A stretch of DNA of 64,000 nt. It comes from Candidatus Latescibacterota bacterium. GTDB taxonomy: Bacteria > JAAXHH01. The first letter of the stretch is position 1, and every line of letters starts with the position of its first letter. The position numbers and the translations under genes are program-made. Location of the stretch: contig JAJEHX010000050.1 of assembly GCA_022823465.1 (NCBI GenBank), forward strand, positions 1 to 64,000. The letters run 5' to 3'. This document shows, piece by piece, positions 26,863 to 37,525 of this stretch. The notes beneath the pieces are model-generated. The model was not told where the DNA came from, searched no databases, and worked only from the letters and a program-made list of their open reading frames with translations.

Positions 26863-27459
26863 CTATTCTCCACCCAGTTCGTACCGGACGAACCGTCTTA
26901 CCATGATGTTCTCGCCCAGCGTGGCCACCGCTTCCGTGATCAGGTCACGCACCGTCTTGTCGGTATCCCGGATGAAGGGCTGTTCCAGCAGGCAGTTTTC
27001 CTGGTTGAATTTTTCTATCCTGCCCTGGACGATCCGTTCGATGATGTGATCGGGCTTGCCCTCGTTCCGGGCCTGGTTCCAGTATATCTCCCGCTCCTTG
27101 TCCAGCACGGCCTCTTCGATCTGGTCCCGGTCCACGGCGATAGGCCGCGTGGCCGCCACCTGCATGGCGATATCGTGTGCCAAAGTTTGAAAGGACTCGT
27201 TCCGGGCGACGAAATCGGTCTCGCAATTCATCTCGACCATGGTGGCGATACGGCTGCCTGGATGGATGTAGGTATGAATGATGCCCTCTTTCGCTTCCCG
27301 GGCGCTTTTCTTGGACGCCGCCATGATGCCCTTTTCACGCAGGAGCGTAACCGCCTTTTCTATACTGCCTTCGGACTCTTCGAGGGCCCGCTTGCAGTCC
27401 ATCATTCCGGCGCCGGTCTGGTTCCTCAGGGTTTTTACGTCGCTTGCTGATATAGTCAT
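26863..27459 (-). CDS. tsf: Elongation factor Ts, short form
   Basis: Guanine nucleotide exchange factor for EF-Tu. The N-terminal UBA-like domain (VKTLRNQTGAGMMDCKRALE) and the TDFVARNESF motif that contacts EF-Tu are clear. At 198 residues it is the short form with one core subdomain, as in Thermus, not the roughly 280-residue enterobacterial type. It lies 70 bases after rpsB, the conserved pair. Confidence 0.95.
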   Translation of the reverse strand: MTISASDVKTLRNQTGAGMMDCKRALEESEGSIEKAVTLLREKGIMAASKKSAREAKEGIIHTYIHPGSRIATMVEMNCETDFVARNESFQTLAHDIAMQVAATRPIAVDRDQIEEAVLDKEREIYWNQARNEGKPDHIIERIVQGRIEKFNQENCLLEQPFIRDTDKTVRDLITEAVATLGENIMVRRFVRYELGGE

Positions 27460-27529
27460 GAATTCATGAAGCTCTTAGCGAATATCAATCATCCGCTACG
27501 GCCGCCTTTCTTCGGCCACGAATCAGGCG

Positions 27530-28270
27530 TCAGGCCTGCTCTTCGACTTCCTCGACCGGTACTTCATCCGACGGAACGGGCCTGCCCGAGTTGCGCAGTC
27601 CTTCCTCCACGGCGCTCGCCACGACTTCCGTGATGAGGCTGATGGACCTGAGCGCGTCGTCGTTTCCGGGAATGGGATAATCGATCAGGTCGGGATCGCA
27701 GTTCGTATCCAGAATGCTGACGATGGGGATCTCCAGGGTATTCGCCTCTGCGACGGCGATGCGTTCCTTCCGGGCGTCCACCACGAAGATGACGCCGGGC
27801 AGGTCGCGCATGTCACGGATTCCGCCCAGGACCTTCTGCAGGCGCTCGCGCTCCTTTTCCAGGCTCGCGGCTTCCTTTTTCGTGAGCGCGTCCATGGTGC
27901 CGTGCTCTTTCATTTTCTCGAGCTCTTCCAGCCGCTTGACGCTGGTCTGTATCGTCTGGAAATTCGTCAACATGCCACCGAGCCAGCGCTCCGCGACGTA
28001 GAACCCGCCGCACCGCTGCGCCATTTCGATAATGATGGGCCGGGCCTGCTTCTTCGTTCCTACGAAGAGGACGGACTGCCCTTTCTCGACGGCGCTGCGC
28101 ACGGCGTTGTACGCGATTTCGATCTGGCTGAGCGTCTTCTTCAGATCTATGATGTATATATTGTTACGCTCAGCGAATATGAACTGTTTCATCTTCGGGT
28201 TCCAGCGCCGGGTCTGGTGACCGAAGTGAACGCCCGCGTCCAGCAAATCCTGAATGGTAGGAATCCCCAT
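27530..28270 (-). CDS. rpsB: Ribosomal protein S2
   Basis: 246 residues, small subunit protein uS2. It starts [20 protein letters not shown]. The blocks [33 protein letters not shown] and [20 protein letters not shown] are invariant in the family. The C-terminus is an acidic tail ([10 protein letters not shown]). First of the rpsB-tsf pair and directly after rpsI. Confidence 0.97.
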   Translation of the reverse strand: MGIPTIQDLLDAGVHFGHQTRRWNPKMKQFIFAERNNIYIIDLKKTLSQIEIAYNAVRSAVEKGQSVLFVGTKKQARPIIIEMAQRCGGFYVAERWLGGMLTNFQTIQTSVKRLEELEKMKEHGTMDALTKKEAASLEKERERLQKVLGGIRDMRDLPGVIFVVDARKERIAVAEANTLEIPIVSILDTNCDPDLIDYPIPGNDDALRSISLITEVVASAVEEGLRNSGRPVPSDEVPVEEVEEQA

Positions 28271-28323
28271 TGGCGGCTCTGATCTCCTTTGTATGGCAGG
28301 CGGATAGGCCTGCGTCCCGTGAA

Positions 28324-28728
28324 TTAACGCTTCGAGAACTGGAAGCGCTTCCGTGCGCCGGCCAGTCCGTACTTCTTGCGTTCCTTTATACGTGAATCCC
28401 GCGTCAGCATGCCCGCTTCGCGCAGCGGCGCGTGGAGGCTTTCGTCCATGTCCTTCAGCGCTCTCGCGATGCCGAGCCGCAACGCCCCGGCCTGGCCGGT
28501 CTTGCCGCCGCCGAAGGTCCGGGCAAACACGATCACCTGGTCGTTCATCTCGGTGAGCACCAGGGGTTCCTCAATCGCGGCGACGAGGCCGGGCCGATCG
28601 AAGTAGTCGAGCAGCGGCTTGTCGTTGACCTGGTGGCTCGCGCCTTCCTTCTTCGCACGCAGCCAGACCTTGGCGATCGCGCGCTTCCTCCTGCCCACCG
28701 CGTGGTGTCCATGGGTATCCGAATTCAT
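28324..28728 (-). CDS. rpsI: Ribosomal protein S9
   Basis: 134 residues, uS9. It starts with a short extension and then [15 protein letters not shown]. It ends in the basic [17 protein letters not shown] tail, which reaches into the P site and contacts tRNA. It is 15 bases after rplM, the universally linked partner. Confidence 0.96.
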   Translation of the reverse strand: MNSDTHGHHAVGRRKRAIAKVWLRAKKEGASHQVNDKPLLDYFDRPGLVAAIEEPLVLTEMNDQVIVFARTFGGGKTGQAGALRLGIARALKDMDESLHAPLREAGMLTRDSRIKERKKYGLAGARKRFQFSKR

Positions 28729-28743
28729 GCTTCGTTACGCTCC

Positions 28744-29172
28744 TTATATGTCCAGCGCGACCGGCTTCTGGGCGCTGTGGGGGTGTTCCGCGCCGGCGTA
28801 CACGCGGAGTTTACGAAAAATCTGGCGGCCAAGGGCGTTGTGCGGCAACATGCCCTTGATGGCCATACGCAGCGCACGGTCGGGATGGCGGGCGGCCATG
28901 CGTTCGTAGCTGATCGTCTTCAGACCGCCGGGATAGCCGCTGTGGCGATAGTAGAGCTTGTTCTGCGGCTTCTTGCCGGTCAGCACCACCTTTTCCGCGT
29001 TGATGACGATGACGTGGTCGCCGGTGTCCAGGTGCGGCGAGTAGATCGGCTTGTGCTTGCCGCGCAGGATCTTGGCCACTTCGCTGGCCAGCCTGCCCAG
29101 CACCTTGCCGTCGGCGTCCACGACGTGCCAGTCACGCGTCAGGTCTTCCTTTTTAACCGTCGGTGTCTTCAT
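28744..29172 (-). CDS. rplM: Ribosomal protein L13
   Basis: 142 residues, uL13, starting [20 protein letters not shown]. The track start 14 codons earlier runs into mtnA. Family blocks are [40 protein letters not shown] and [11 protein letters not shown]. The ATG has AGGAG upstream, inside the intergenic gap after mtnA. Confidence 0.97.
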   Translation of the reverse strand: MKTPTVKKEDLTRDWHVVDADGKVLGRLASEVAKILRGKHKPIYSPHLDTGDHVIVINAEKVVLTGKKPQNKLYYRHSGYPGGLKTISYERMAARHPDRALRMAIKGMLPHNALGRQIFRKLRVYAGAEHPHSAQKPVALDI

Positions 29173-29189
29173 GAATGGTACACGCTCCT

Positions 29190-30260
29190 TTACCCGGTAA
29201 CGTAAGGTTCCCATACCTTGTGTGACAACGCGTCGAGACTTTCGGCGTACGGCTGCCTGGCCACGCCGCGTTCGGTGATGATCGCAGAAACGTAACGGGC
29301 CGGGGTTACGTCGAATGCGGGATTGTACACCTCCACCTCCTCGGGTGCGGTGCGTCCGCCCGGCCCCTGGGTGATTTCGGTGGCTTCGCGTTCTTCGATC
29401 GGGATTTCGTGGCCCGATGCTATGGAAAGATCTATGGAAGAGAAGGGCGCCGCCACGTACAGGGGCACCTCGTGGGCGTCGGCCAGCACGGCCACGCCGT
29501 AGGTGCCGATCTTGTTGGCGACGTCGCCGTTGGCGGCCACGCGGTCCGCGCCCACGATCACGCAGTCGATCCGGCCTTCCTTCATGACCTGGGCGGCCGT
29601 GTTGTCGCAGATGAGCGTTACGCCGATGCCCGCGCGGGCAAGTTCCCAGGCCGTCAGCCTGGCGCCCTGGAGAACCGGTCTCGTTTCGTCCGCGAACACG
29701 TGAATTCGTTTTCCTTCGTCATGGGCCTGGTACACCACGGCCAGGGCCGTACCGGTGCCGGACGTGGCAAGCGCGCCGGCGTTGCAGTGCGTGAGCACCG
29801 TCTGGCCGGGACGCAGCAGCGCAGCGCCGTGTTCTCCGATCAGCCTGCAGGTGGTTTCGTCTTCCGCCTGGATCGACTGCGCTTCCCTCAGCAGGGCGCG
29901 TTTGATATCCTCCGCGGGCACCCCGCGATGTTCCCGGACAGTCCGTCTCATCCGATCCAGGGCCCAGAACAGGTTTACCGCCGTGGGCCTTGTCGCCGCG
30001 AGGACATCCGCGGCCTCGTCGACTTCCCGGCAGATGGACGCGTAATCGTCAGCGCGGCTGTGCTGGACCCCGACGACGACGCCAAATGCCGCCGCGACTC
30101 CGATGGCCGGTGCGCCGCGTACTTTCAGTCGCCGGATGGCTTCCGCTACGGACTGAAAATCCCGGCAGGTCTCATAGATGATTTCGCCGGGCAGGCGCGT
30201 CTGGTCCAGCAGCACCAGGGCGCCTTCGTCGTGGTCCCACCGGATGGTCGTGAAATTCAT
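29190..30260 (-). CDS. mtnA: S-methyl-5-thioribose-1-phosphate isomerase
   Basis: Converts 5-methylthioribose-1-phosphate to the ribulose form in methionine salvage. It belongs to the eIF2B-like fold. The catalytic cysteine is in [19 protein letters not shown] and the catalytic aspartate in [30 protein letters not shown] is at the N-terminus. 356 residues. It follows a PfkB kinase by about 30 bases, and that enzyme might act on a related ribose compound. Confidence 0.93.
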   Translation of the reverse strand: MNFTTIRWDHDEGALVLLDQTRLPGEIIYETCRDFQSVAEAIRRLKVRGAPAIGVAAAFGVVVGVQHSRADDYASICREVDEAADVLAATRPTAVNLFWALDRMRRTVREHRGVPAEDIKRALLREAQSIQAEDETTCRLIGEHGAALLRPGQTVLTHCNAGALATSGTGTALAVVYQAHDEGKRIHVFADETRPVLQGARLTAWELARAGIGVTLICDNTAAQVMKEGRIDCVIVGADRVAANGDVANKIGTYGVAVLADAHEVPLYVAAPFSSIDLSIASGHEIPIEEREATEITQGPGGRTAPEEVEVYNPAFDVTPARYVSAIITERGVARQPYAESLDALSHKVWEPYVTG

Positions 30261-30292
30261 GGCAGTTCCTTCTCCATGGGCACAGGCGCAGT

Positions 30293-31195
30293 TCAGGGCG
30301 TGATCATCTCCAGAAATCGATCGTGGCGGTCCGAAATTTCATCCCCGGTAAGCGATGCCAGACGCCGGACACTGAAATCTTCCACGTTGAACGAAGCCAT
30401 GACGCTGCCGTGCACCATGGCGCGTTTCAAAGCATCTTTGCCTGCGTCGTCGCCCGACCGGGCGAGGTAACCCATGAAACCGCCCGCAAATGCGTCCCCC
30501 GCGCCCGTCGGATCGATTACGGAAGAAACCGGGTAGGCAGGGAGGGCGAACCAGCTGTCTTCGGTGCGGAGCGTGGCGCCGTGTTCTCCTCTTTTGACGA
30601 CAACCGCCCGCGGGCCGAGGTCGAGGATGCGGTCCGCCGCCCGCACAAGGTTGTGGTCATCCACCAGTTGACGGGCTTCGCCGTCGTTTATGATCAGCAC
30701 GTCCACCCGGTTCAGCATCGACAGCAGGGCCTCCCGTTTCCCGTCGATCCAGAAGTCCATGGTGTCGCAGGCGACGATACCCGGTCGGCCCGACTGGGTC
30801 AGCACTTCAAGCTGCACGTCCGGGTCGAGATTCGCCAGGAACACGTGATCGTGCTCGCGATGCCGGTCCGCCAGAACGGGCCGAAATCCGGACAGCACGT
30901 TCAACTGCGTGTCGGTCGTGCGCCGGTCGTTCATGTCGGCGGCGTATTCGCCCGCCCAGCGAAAGGTCCTGCCTTCCCGTATCTCCAGACCCGATATGTC
31001 GACCTGTCTCTCCCGCAGGAAATCCAGGGCGTCCAGGGGGAAATCTTTCCCCACGACCGCGATGACGTCCACCGGCGCGTAGAAACTGGCGGCCGCTGAA
31101 AAATAGGTCGCCGAACCTCCTATCGCGTCGCTTGCTTCTCCTTCCGGCGTCTTCACCGAATCAAAGGCCACCGTACCGACTACGAGTATGCCCAA
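30293..31195 (-). CDS. PfkB-family carbohydrate or nucleoside kinase
   Basis: 300 residues of the ribokinase fold. The N-terminal [12 protein letters not shown] block and the C-terminal [18 protein letters not shown] motif (anion hole and catalytic Asp) are intact. The substrate is not diagnosable by eye. The neighbouring mtnA suggests a methylthioribose or adenosine-type substrate, but this is only context. It starts four bases after rsfS ends. Confidence 0.88.
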   Translation of the reverse strand: MGILVVGTVAFDSVKTPEGEASDAIGGSATYFSAAASFYAPVDVIAVVGKDFPLDALDFLRERQVDISGLEIREGRTFRWAGEYAADMNDRRTTDTQLNVLSGFRPVLADRHREHDHVFLANLDPDVQLEVLTQSGRPGIVACDTMDFWIDGKREALLSMLNRVDVLIINDGEARQLVDDHNLVRAADRILDLGPRAVVVKRGEHGATLRTEDSWFALPAYPVSSVIDPTGAGDAFAGGFMGYLARSGDDAGKDALKRAMVHGSVMASFNVEDFSVRRLASLTGDEISDRHDRFLEMITP

Positions 31196-31198
31196 TTC

Positions 31199-31630
31199 CT
31201 ATGCCTCGCGTTCCAGCGCGTCCACCCTGTCCGCGGCGGTGCCCGCGTCGGGCCGGCGTATGATCTCACCCGTCGCGGCGTCCGTCGAAACGGCGACCCG
31301 GGGCGCGTCGCCCCAGAGTCGTTCGAGTCCGTAGAAAGCGCGGACTTCGGCCCTGAACACGTGGATCACCACGTCCACGTAATCGAGCAGGACCCATCGC
31401 CAGCTTTGCTTGCCCTCCGTGTGCCACGGGGCCGTCTCGCGCTCCTTGAGATCTACCGTCACCTGCTCGACGACCGCCTTGATCTGCGGTTCGGAACCGG
31501 CTGTCCCGATGACGAAGTAGTCCGCTATGGAGGAGAGCCCCCTGAGATCGATAATCATCACTTCCGCCGCGTTCTTGGCCAGCATGGAAAGGGCCGCCTG
31601 CTCCGCGATTTCCTGCGATGCCAGTGCCAC
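31199..31630 (-). CDS. rsfS: Ribosomal silencing factor RsfS
   Basis: 143 residues of the RsfS/Iojap family, which binds L14 and blocks subunit joining when nutrients are scarce. The blocks VMIIDLRGLSSIADYFVIGT, EGKQSWRWVLLDYVDVVIHVF and FYGLERLWGDA are diagnostic. The C-terminal roughly 35 residues are an unconserved extension. It follows the LytR_C protein by two bases. Confidence 0.95.
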   Translation of the reverse strand: MALASQEIAEQAALSMLAKNAAEVMIIDLRGLSSIADYFVIGTAGSEPQIKAVVEQVTVDLKERETAPWHTEGKQSWRWVLLDYVDVVIHVFRAEVRAFYGLERLWGDAPRVAVSTDAATGEIIRRPDAGTAADRVDALEREA

Positions 31631-31632
31631 GG

Positions 31633-32154
31633 TCAGTCCTTCTCGTCGTGAAACAGCAGTTCGTCGTAGTCCTTGCCGATCACCACGGATACGTCCACCA
31701 TGCGTTCATCGTTTCGCTGGAGCAGTACGTTAGGCGTTCCCAGCGCGCCGCCGACCGCGCGGGCCGCACTGGACGGTCCGTTCTTTCCCCTGCGGTCCAG
31801 CACGATCGTTTCGCGGTACTCGAAGTGATCCGCATTGTCGATGTTGACCACGTCGAACCCCCGCGCTCTGAGGAAACGCATGACCCGTTGCCCGATACCC
31901 CGTTCCCCGCATCCGTTCAGGACCTCCACCTGGACCTGAAAGGCCGAGGGGTCGAGGACCGGCTCGGCGGATCGTCCGGCGGACGAATTGTAAGCGGACG
32001 AGGTCGCCACAGAGTAAACCAGGTAGGCGTTCAGTCCGATCAAAAGAACGATGGCGCCTTCGAGCAATCGAACGCGCCATCGGCCTCCGCGCCGGTGTCC
32101 GTCCGAAGCGTCGTCCTGCCGGCTCGCGGTGGTTTGGACAGCTTGTCTCGCCAT
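31633..32154 (-). CDS. Membrane-anchored LytR C-terminal domain protein
   Basis: 173 residues from MARQAVQTTASRQDD; the track begins at an upstream TTG. A single N-terminal membrane helix (LLEGAIVLLIGLNAYLVYSV) leads to a periplasmic domain with VQVEVLNGCGERGIGQRVMR and VLLQRNDERMVDVSVVIGKD. That is the LytR_C fold, which occurs at the end of LytR-CpsA-Psr enzymes or alone. The catalytic LCP domain is absent. In many genomes such a gene precedes rsfS, as here. A cell-envelope role is inferred. Confidence 0.85.
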   Translation of the reverse strand: MARQAVQTTASRQDDASDGHRRGGRWRVRLLEGAIVLLIGLNAYLVYSVATSSAYNSSAGRSAEPVLDPSAFQVQVEVLNGCGERGIGQRVMRFLRARGFDVVNIDNADHFEYRETIVLDRRGKNGPSSAARAVGGALGTPNVLLQRNDERMVDVSVVIGKDYDELLFHDEKD

Positions 32155-32359
32155 GACAGAGCCCACACGGTTCACGTCCGGATTCCGGCCTGCACGGGGA
32201 CCGTGTGACAAACGATCTTGGTTTTCCAAAGAATACCGGAGAGCGTACTAGGGGAAAACACCAGGAAGGGAAACATAGGTAGGGTACCAACAGTTCATCA
32301 TCGACCGACTCCTTTCACCATGCGATCCCCCTTTTCTACCCCGGCCTTGACACAATTCT

Positions 32360-32390
32360 GCCTGTCAAATCGAACCCCGGTTCGACAGGC
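32360..32390 (-). repeat. Hairpin in the 260-base leader upstream of the LytR_C-rsfS unit
   Basis: The outer arms GCCTGTC and GACAGGC and the inner arms TCGAACC and GGTTCGA pair, with a two-base AA bulge and a two-base loop. No T-run follows, so it is not a simple terminator. Confidence 0.6.
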
Positions 32391-32419
32391 GGAACTCATC
32401 TCGCTTTCCAGACCCCTAA

Positions 32420-32448
32420 TATATACTGGCGGACGTGGAAGGTGTCAA
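32420..32448 (-). promoter_or_regulatory. Strong promoter for the LytR_C-rsfS-mtnA-ribosomal superoperon
   Basis: A perfect TTGACA, a 17-base spacer and TATATA on the minus strand. The -35 overlaps the stop codon of the glmU-like gene. The predicted start near 32413 leaves about 260 bases before the first gene. Confidence 0.75.
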
Positions 32449-33227
32449 CTGTTTTTTGCCTGGTCGGAGGCGCGATCGCGGTTGTGTTCCAGCAGCCACG
32501 ATTCGGCCGCCGACAGATGTTCCGGCGTGTTAATCCCGATGGTCTCTTCCGGCGTCCCGGCCGGCGCGTCCGCAACGCGGTGGCCCTGCCGGCGCAGGAT
32601 CTCGATGGTATCCGTCAGATAGAATTCGCCCTGCCTGTTCTCCGGCGTAAGCCGGTCCAGGGCCTGTAACAGCCGGGTTGGCTCGAAACAGTACGTACTG
32701 GTGTTGATCTCCCTGAGCGCGCGCTGCTCCGCGGTGGCGTCCTTTTCCTCGACGATCCGGTCGATGCGTCCCGCTTCGTCTCGAAGGATGCGCCCCAGGC
32801 CCGTGGGATCGTCGAAGTGGGCGGTAAGCACCGAGGCTACGGCGCCTTCCCGGCGGTGTGCGCGCATCAACGAGGCCAGGGTGGCGGGACGGATCAGGGG
32901 CGTGTCGCCGGCGAGAACGAGGATGACGCCCTTTTCATCGGCCAGCAGGGGCGCCGCCTGGCGAACCGCGTGCCCGGTACCCAGTTGTTCTTCCTGTACG
33001 GCGAATTCCACGGACATTCCGGCCAGCTCGCGCCGTACCTCGTCGGCCTGGTGTCCGACGATGACGATGATCCGCCGTGACCGGAGCGCCCGCGCGGTGT
33101 CGAGCACATAATGAATCATGGGCCTGCCGTTCAGCCTGTGCAGCACCTTCGCCAGGTCGGAGTGCATCCGGGTGCCTTTCCCGGCGGCCAGGATCACTGT
33201 GATCAGATCGCTGTTTGCTTCTTCCAT
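32445..33227 (-). CDS. GlmU-like sugar nucleotidyltransferase, uridyltransferase domain only
   Basis: 260 residues with the pyrophosphorylase signature VILAAGKGTRMHSDLAKVLH, LVLAGDTPLIRP, EQLGTGHAVRQAAPLL and GEFYLTDTIEILR. These match the N-terminal domain of GlmU, which makes UDP-GlcNAc from UTP and GlcNAc-1-phosphate. The C-terminal left-handed beta-helix with acetyltransferase activity is missing, because the gene stops after the linker helix. The acetylation step must come from another protein, or this enzyme uses a different sugar phosphate. Confidence 0.9.
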   Translation of the reverse strand: MEEANSDLITVILAAGKGTRMHSDLAKVLHRLNGRPMIHYVLDTARALRSRRIIVIVGHQADEVRRELAGMSVEFAVQEEQLGTGHAVRQAAPLLADEKGVILVLAGDTPLIRPATLASLMRAHRREGAVASVLTAHFDDPTGLGRILRDEAGRIDRIVEEKDATAEQRALREINTSTYCFEPTRLLQALDRLTPENRQGEFYLTDTIEILRRQGHRVADAPAGTPEETIGINTPEHLSAAESWLLEHNRDRASDQAKNS

Positions 33228-33257
33228 CGGGTCTCCCGAAGTTTCCGCTGATCTGTC

Positions 33258-33752
33258 TTACGGTTCCGCGAGGCGGCGGACGAAATGGTCCACGGGTTTC
33301 AGGTCTTCCAGCAGATCCGATACGGTCCGCCCGCGCACCGGGTGGATCAGCTCCGGATGGATCTCCGATAGCGGAACGAGTACGAAGGCCCGCTCCGTCA
33401 TGGCGGGATGGGGCAGTTCGAGGCCGGGAAGATCGAGGACCAGGTCGTCGTATAGCAACAGGTCGAGATCGATTTCACGGGGCCCGTTTCTCCACGACGT
33501 GGAGCGGCCGAGGCGCCGCTCGATTTCCTTGAACGCATCCAGCAACCGCGCGGGCGTCAGGGTGGTTTCCAGCAGGGCCGCGCCGTTGACGAAGTCGGAT
33601 TGGCTGGCATAGCCTACCGGCCGCGTTTCATACCATGACGAGCGCCGCAGAACCCGGATCCCGGGATGTTCGCCCAACTCGTGCACCGCCCGCCGGCACC
33701 ATGCGATCCGATCCCCGATATTGCTGCCCAGTCCCAGGGCGACAGATGCCAT
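33258..33752 (-). CDS. folK: HPPK (2-amino-4-hydroxy-6-hydroxymethyldihydropteridine pyrophosphokinase)
   Basis: Transfers pyrophosphate from ATP to the pterin in folate synthesis. 164 residues. GLGSNIGDR, RSSWYETRPVGYASQSDFVN and the metal-binding GPREIDLDLLLYDDLVLD are all present. It lies nine bases after folB, the preceding pathway step. Confidence 0.95.
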   Translation of the reverse strand: MASVALGLGSNIGDRIAWCRRAVHELGEHPGIRVLRRSSWYETRPVGYASQSDFVNGAALLETTLTPARLLDAFKEIERRLGRSTSWRNGPREIDLDLLLYDDLVLDLPGLELPHPAMTERAFVLVPLSEIHPELIHPVRGRTVSDLLEDLKPVDHFVRRLAEP

Positions 33753-33760
33753 TTCGCACC

Positions 33761-34147
33761 TTACCGGCCGGTACTTTCCGTCTCTCTGCTTCTATTCAGC
33801 TCGACCTCGACGGCCCCTGTACGCAGGACCCGGGCCACGGCGGGCTTTCGCAGTCTCACCGCGACACGGCCCACCTGGGGGTAGGCGGACAGCAGTTCGT
33901 CCGCCACGCGTCCGGCGACCGCTTCCAGCAACCGGTGCGGCCTGCCGCCGAGGATCCGTTCCACGCGCAGGCAGACGTCTGCGTAGTCCACGGATTCGGC
34001 CAGGCTGTCCGTGCGGGAAGCTACCGAAAGATCAAGGCGCAGTCCGACATCGGCTTCGAAGACTTGCCCTTGTGTCCGTTCCCGGGCAGTCGCGCCATGA
34101 TGGCCAAAAGCGCGAATGCTCCGTACGCTGATCCAGTCTTCGGACAT
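33761..34147 (-). CDS. folB: Dihydroneopterin aldolase
   Basis: 128 residues of the tunnelling-fold family. It cleaves dihydroneopterin to glycolaldehyde and the hydroxymethyl pterin used by FolK. It starts MSEDWISVRSIRAFGHHGATARER, where the family reads GxHGxxxxE. DYADVCLRVERILGG and LLEAVAGRVADELL match the second half. It overlaps no neighbour and precedes folK. Confidence 0.93.
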   Translation of the reverse strand: MSEDWISVRSIRAFGHHGATARERTQGQVFEADVGLRLDLSVASRTDSLAESVDYADVCLRVERILGGRPHRLLEAVAGRVADELLSAYPQVGRVAVRLRKPAVARVLRTGAVEVELNRSRETESTGR

Positions 34148-34160
34148 GAGGTCGATTCGT

Positions 34161-35408
34161 TCAGGCCAGGCTGACCGCCGGGAAGGCCCGCTTGCGCAAC
34201 CGGAAACGGGACATCAGCCGGTCCATGCGTTCCAGTACGGTCTGTATCTGGGATTCGTTGACGTTGAAGGCCATTCGGACGTATCCCTCGCCGAATTCGC
34301 CCAGGTACACACCGGGCACGACGAACACGCCCGCCTTGCGCAGCAGGATGCTGAACCGAACGGAAGAATAGCGGGGCGGTACAGGAAGCCACAGGTAGGG
34401 ACCGCCTCTGGGTGCACGCAGGTTCCAGCCGAGGTCCCGCAGTCCCGATACCATCAGGTCCCGCCTTAACTGGTATTTCGAAGCCGCCTCTTCGACGTGC
34501 CTGTTCAATTCCGGAAACTCCGCGGCCGCGGCCGCCTGCAGGCCGGGAAGCAGCGGGGCGTGCAAATGGGCGGTCAACTGGGACATGGCGGCCAGGGCGG
34601 AGGGATTGCCGACCGCCACGCTCAGGTCGCGGAACACACCGCCGGGCAGCGTGGAAAGGGAGAACAGCTCGATACCGACGTTCATCGCGCCGGGCGTCTG
34701 TAGCAGGCTGGGCGCTTCGATCCCGTCGTAAGTCAGAAAGTGCTGGGTGGCGTCGTGACAGACGATGATGTTGTGACGTCGTGCGAAATCGACCAGTTCC
34801 CGGAAGAACGAATGGTCCGCCACGGCCCCCGTGGGATCGTTCGGATACCCGATATACATCAGCTTCGCCTGGCTGGCGACGCGGGGCTCGATCTGCTTCA
34901 GGTTGGGCAGGAAATCGTTCCGTCCGTGCAGGGGATAGGATTGGATCTGTCCGTTCGCCAGTACGGCGCTGGTTCTGTAAGCCGGATGGGCCGGGTCGGG
35001 GACCAGCACGGTTTCACCGGGGTTTACCAGCGCCATGGCCACGCTGGCCGGTCCCGCGGCGGCGCCCGCGAAGGGCAGGACGTGGACGTCCGGATCGATC
35101 TCCACGTCGAACCGGTACGCGAACCAGTTGCTGAACATCCTTCGGAACTCCGCGCCGGCGAGCCAGCCCGCCTGGGTCGGATCCTCTGGTCCGCCTGGCC
35201 CGCCTGTTCCGTCAGCGACCGTCATGGCGTTGAATGTCCGCTCTATCGCTTCGCGTCGGATGGGGGTATCGGTGGAGCCCGTGGTCAGATCTATGGGCTC
35301 GATCCCCCTGGCGGCCAGTCTTATGAGATATCGGGAATGTTCCAGGGGACGGTTCAGCGGGACCTGGTGAAGCCGTTCCGCGCGTTCTATAACCACAGGG
35401 TTTCTCAT
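34161..35408 (-). CDS. Class I/II aminotransferase homologue lacking the PLP lysine
   Basis: 415 residues of the aspartate aminotransferase fold. Conserved elements are YPNDPTGA (Asn190), the cofactor-ring aspartate in VCHDATQHF (Asp219) and the C-terminal substrate arginine in GYVRMAFNVNES. The position that should hold the Schiff-base lysine (usual motif SLSKxxxMxGxRxGxxVG) reads SLSTLPGGVFRDLSVAVG, so Thr253 (ACG) replaces Lys (AAG). The GxRxG anchor is also changed. Transamination is therefore unlikely; it may bind a ligand or regulate. It has its own promoter after the groEL terminator and a good GGAGAG site, followed by folB and folK. Confidence 0.85.
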   Translation of the reverse strand: MRNPVVIERAERLHQVPLNRPLEHSRYLIRLAARGIEPIDLTTGSTDTPIRREAIERTFNAMTVADGTGGPGGPEDPTQAGWLAGAEFRRMFSNWFAYRFDVEIDPDVHVLPFAGAAAGPASVAMALVNPGETVLVPDPAHPAYRTSAVLANGQIQSYPLHGRNDFLPNLKQIEPRVASQAKLMYIGYPNDPTGAVADHSFFRELVDFARRHNIIVCHDATQHFLTYDGIEAPSLLQTPGAMNVGIELFSLSTLPGGVFRDLSVAVGNPSALAAMSQLTAHLHAPLLPGLQAAAAAEFPELNRHVEEAASKYQLRRDLMVSGLRDLGWNLRAPRGGPYLWLPVPPRYSSVRFSILLRKAGVFVVPGVYLGEFGEGYVRMAFNVNESQIQTVLERMDRLMSRFRLRKRAFPAVSLA

Positions 35409-35461
35409 GGTCTCTCCGTCGCCCAGGACATGTCTCGGAAGTTCGTTGCCGGTCTTCGTGG

Positions 35462-35490
35462 AATATAGAAGCGGGGCAGGTCCGCAGCAA
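35462..35490 (-). promoter_or_regulatory. Promoter of the aminotransferase-folB-folK unit
   Basis: TTGCTG, a 17-base spacer and TATATT on the minus strand, directly after the groEL terminator. Confidence 0.6.
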
Positions 35491-35491
35491 G

Positions 35492-35522
35492 AAAAAACCC
35501 CGGTGTCGCCACCGGGGTTTTT
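35492..35522 (-). terminator. Intrinsic terminator of groEL
   Basis: The stem CCCCGGTG/CACCGGGG around GCGA is flanked by A and T runs (AAAAA...TTTTTT). It lies about 45 bases after the groEL stop. Confidence 0.85.
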
Positions 35523-35564
35523 CTGGAACCGGCAGTCGACCGGTTCTTTATCGTTTCATCCCGC

Positions 35565-37199
<1,635 letters not shown>

Positions 37200-37309
37200 C
37201 TATGATTTCCCGGGTATTCCGGGTGTTCTAAGATCGAGACGAACCCCAGGTTGTACGTTATTCGAGGTCGCCTAAATACTTGTATCTACAACACGTAGCG
37301 AATGCATAA

Positions 37310-37336
37310 TTAGCAGTCAATTGTCCAGTCTGCTAA
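37310..37336 (-). promoter_or_regulatory. CIRCE-like operator (probable HrcA site)
   Basis: TTAGCAGTC, nine bases, GTCTGCTAA. The 9-9-9 geometry equals CIRCE (TTAGCACTC-N9-GAGTGCTAA) with one mismatch in the left arm and two in the right. It overlaps the last bases of the -10 and lies about 125 bases before the groEL ATG. Confidence 0.75.
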
Positions 37337-37363
37337 TATAGGAAGCGTCATTGGGTGATGCAA
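37335..37363 (-). promoter_or_regulatory. groEL promoter
   Basis: TTGCAT, a 17-base spacer and TATATT, immediately followed by the CIRCE-like palindrome. Confidence 0.65.
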
Positions 37364-37525
37364 GTTTTTTTTGTTTCGGGTCGTTCGTGTTTTGGGCGTT
37401 CGCCGGTGATTTGGAGTTGTGTGGCGCTCGCATGCGTGTCTTCGTGACGTTCCGACACGTCGCGTCCGGCTTACCGGCAGGAAGCGCGCGCAGCCCGAGG
37501 CCGGCATCCGATCCTCTGCTGCGGA

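Noticed and set aside
32360-32390. Intrinsic terminator of the glmU-like gene
   Set aside because: The hairpin is not followed by a T-run and lies downstream of a strong promoter in the same direction.
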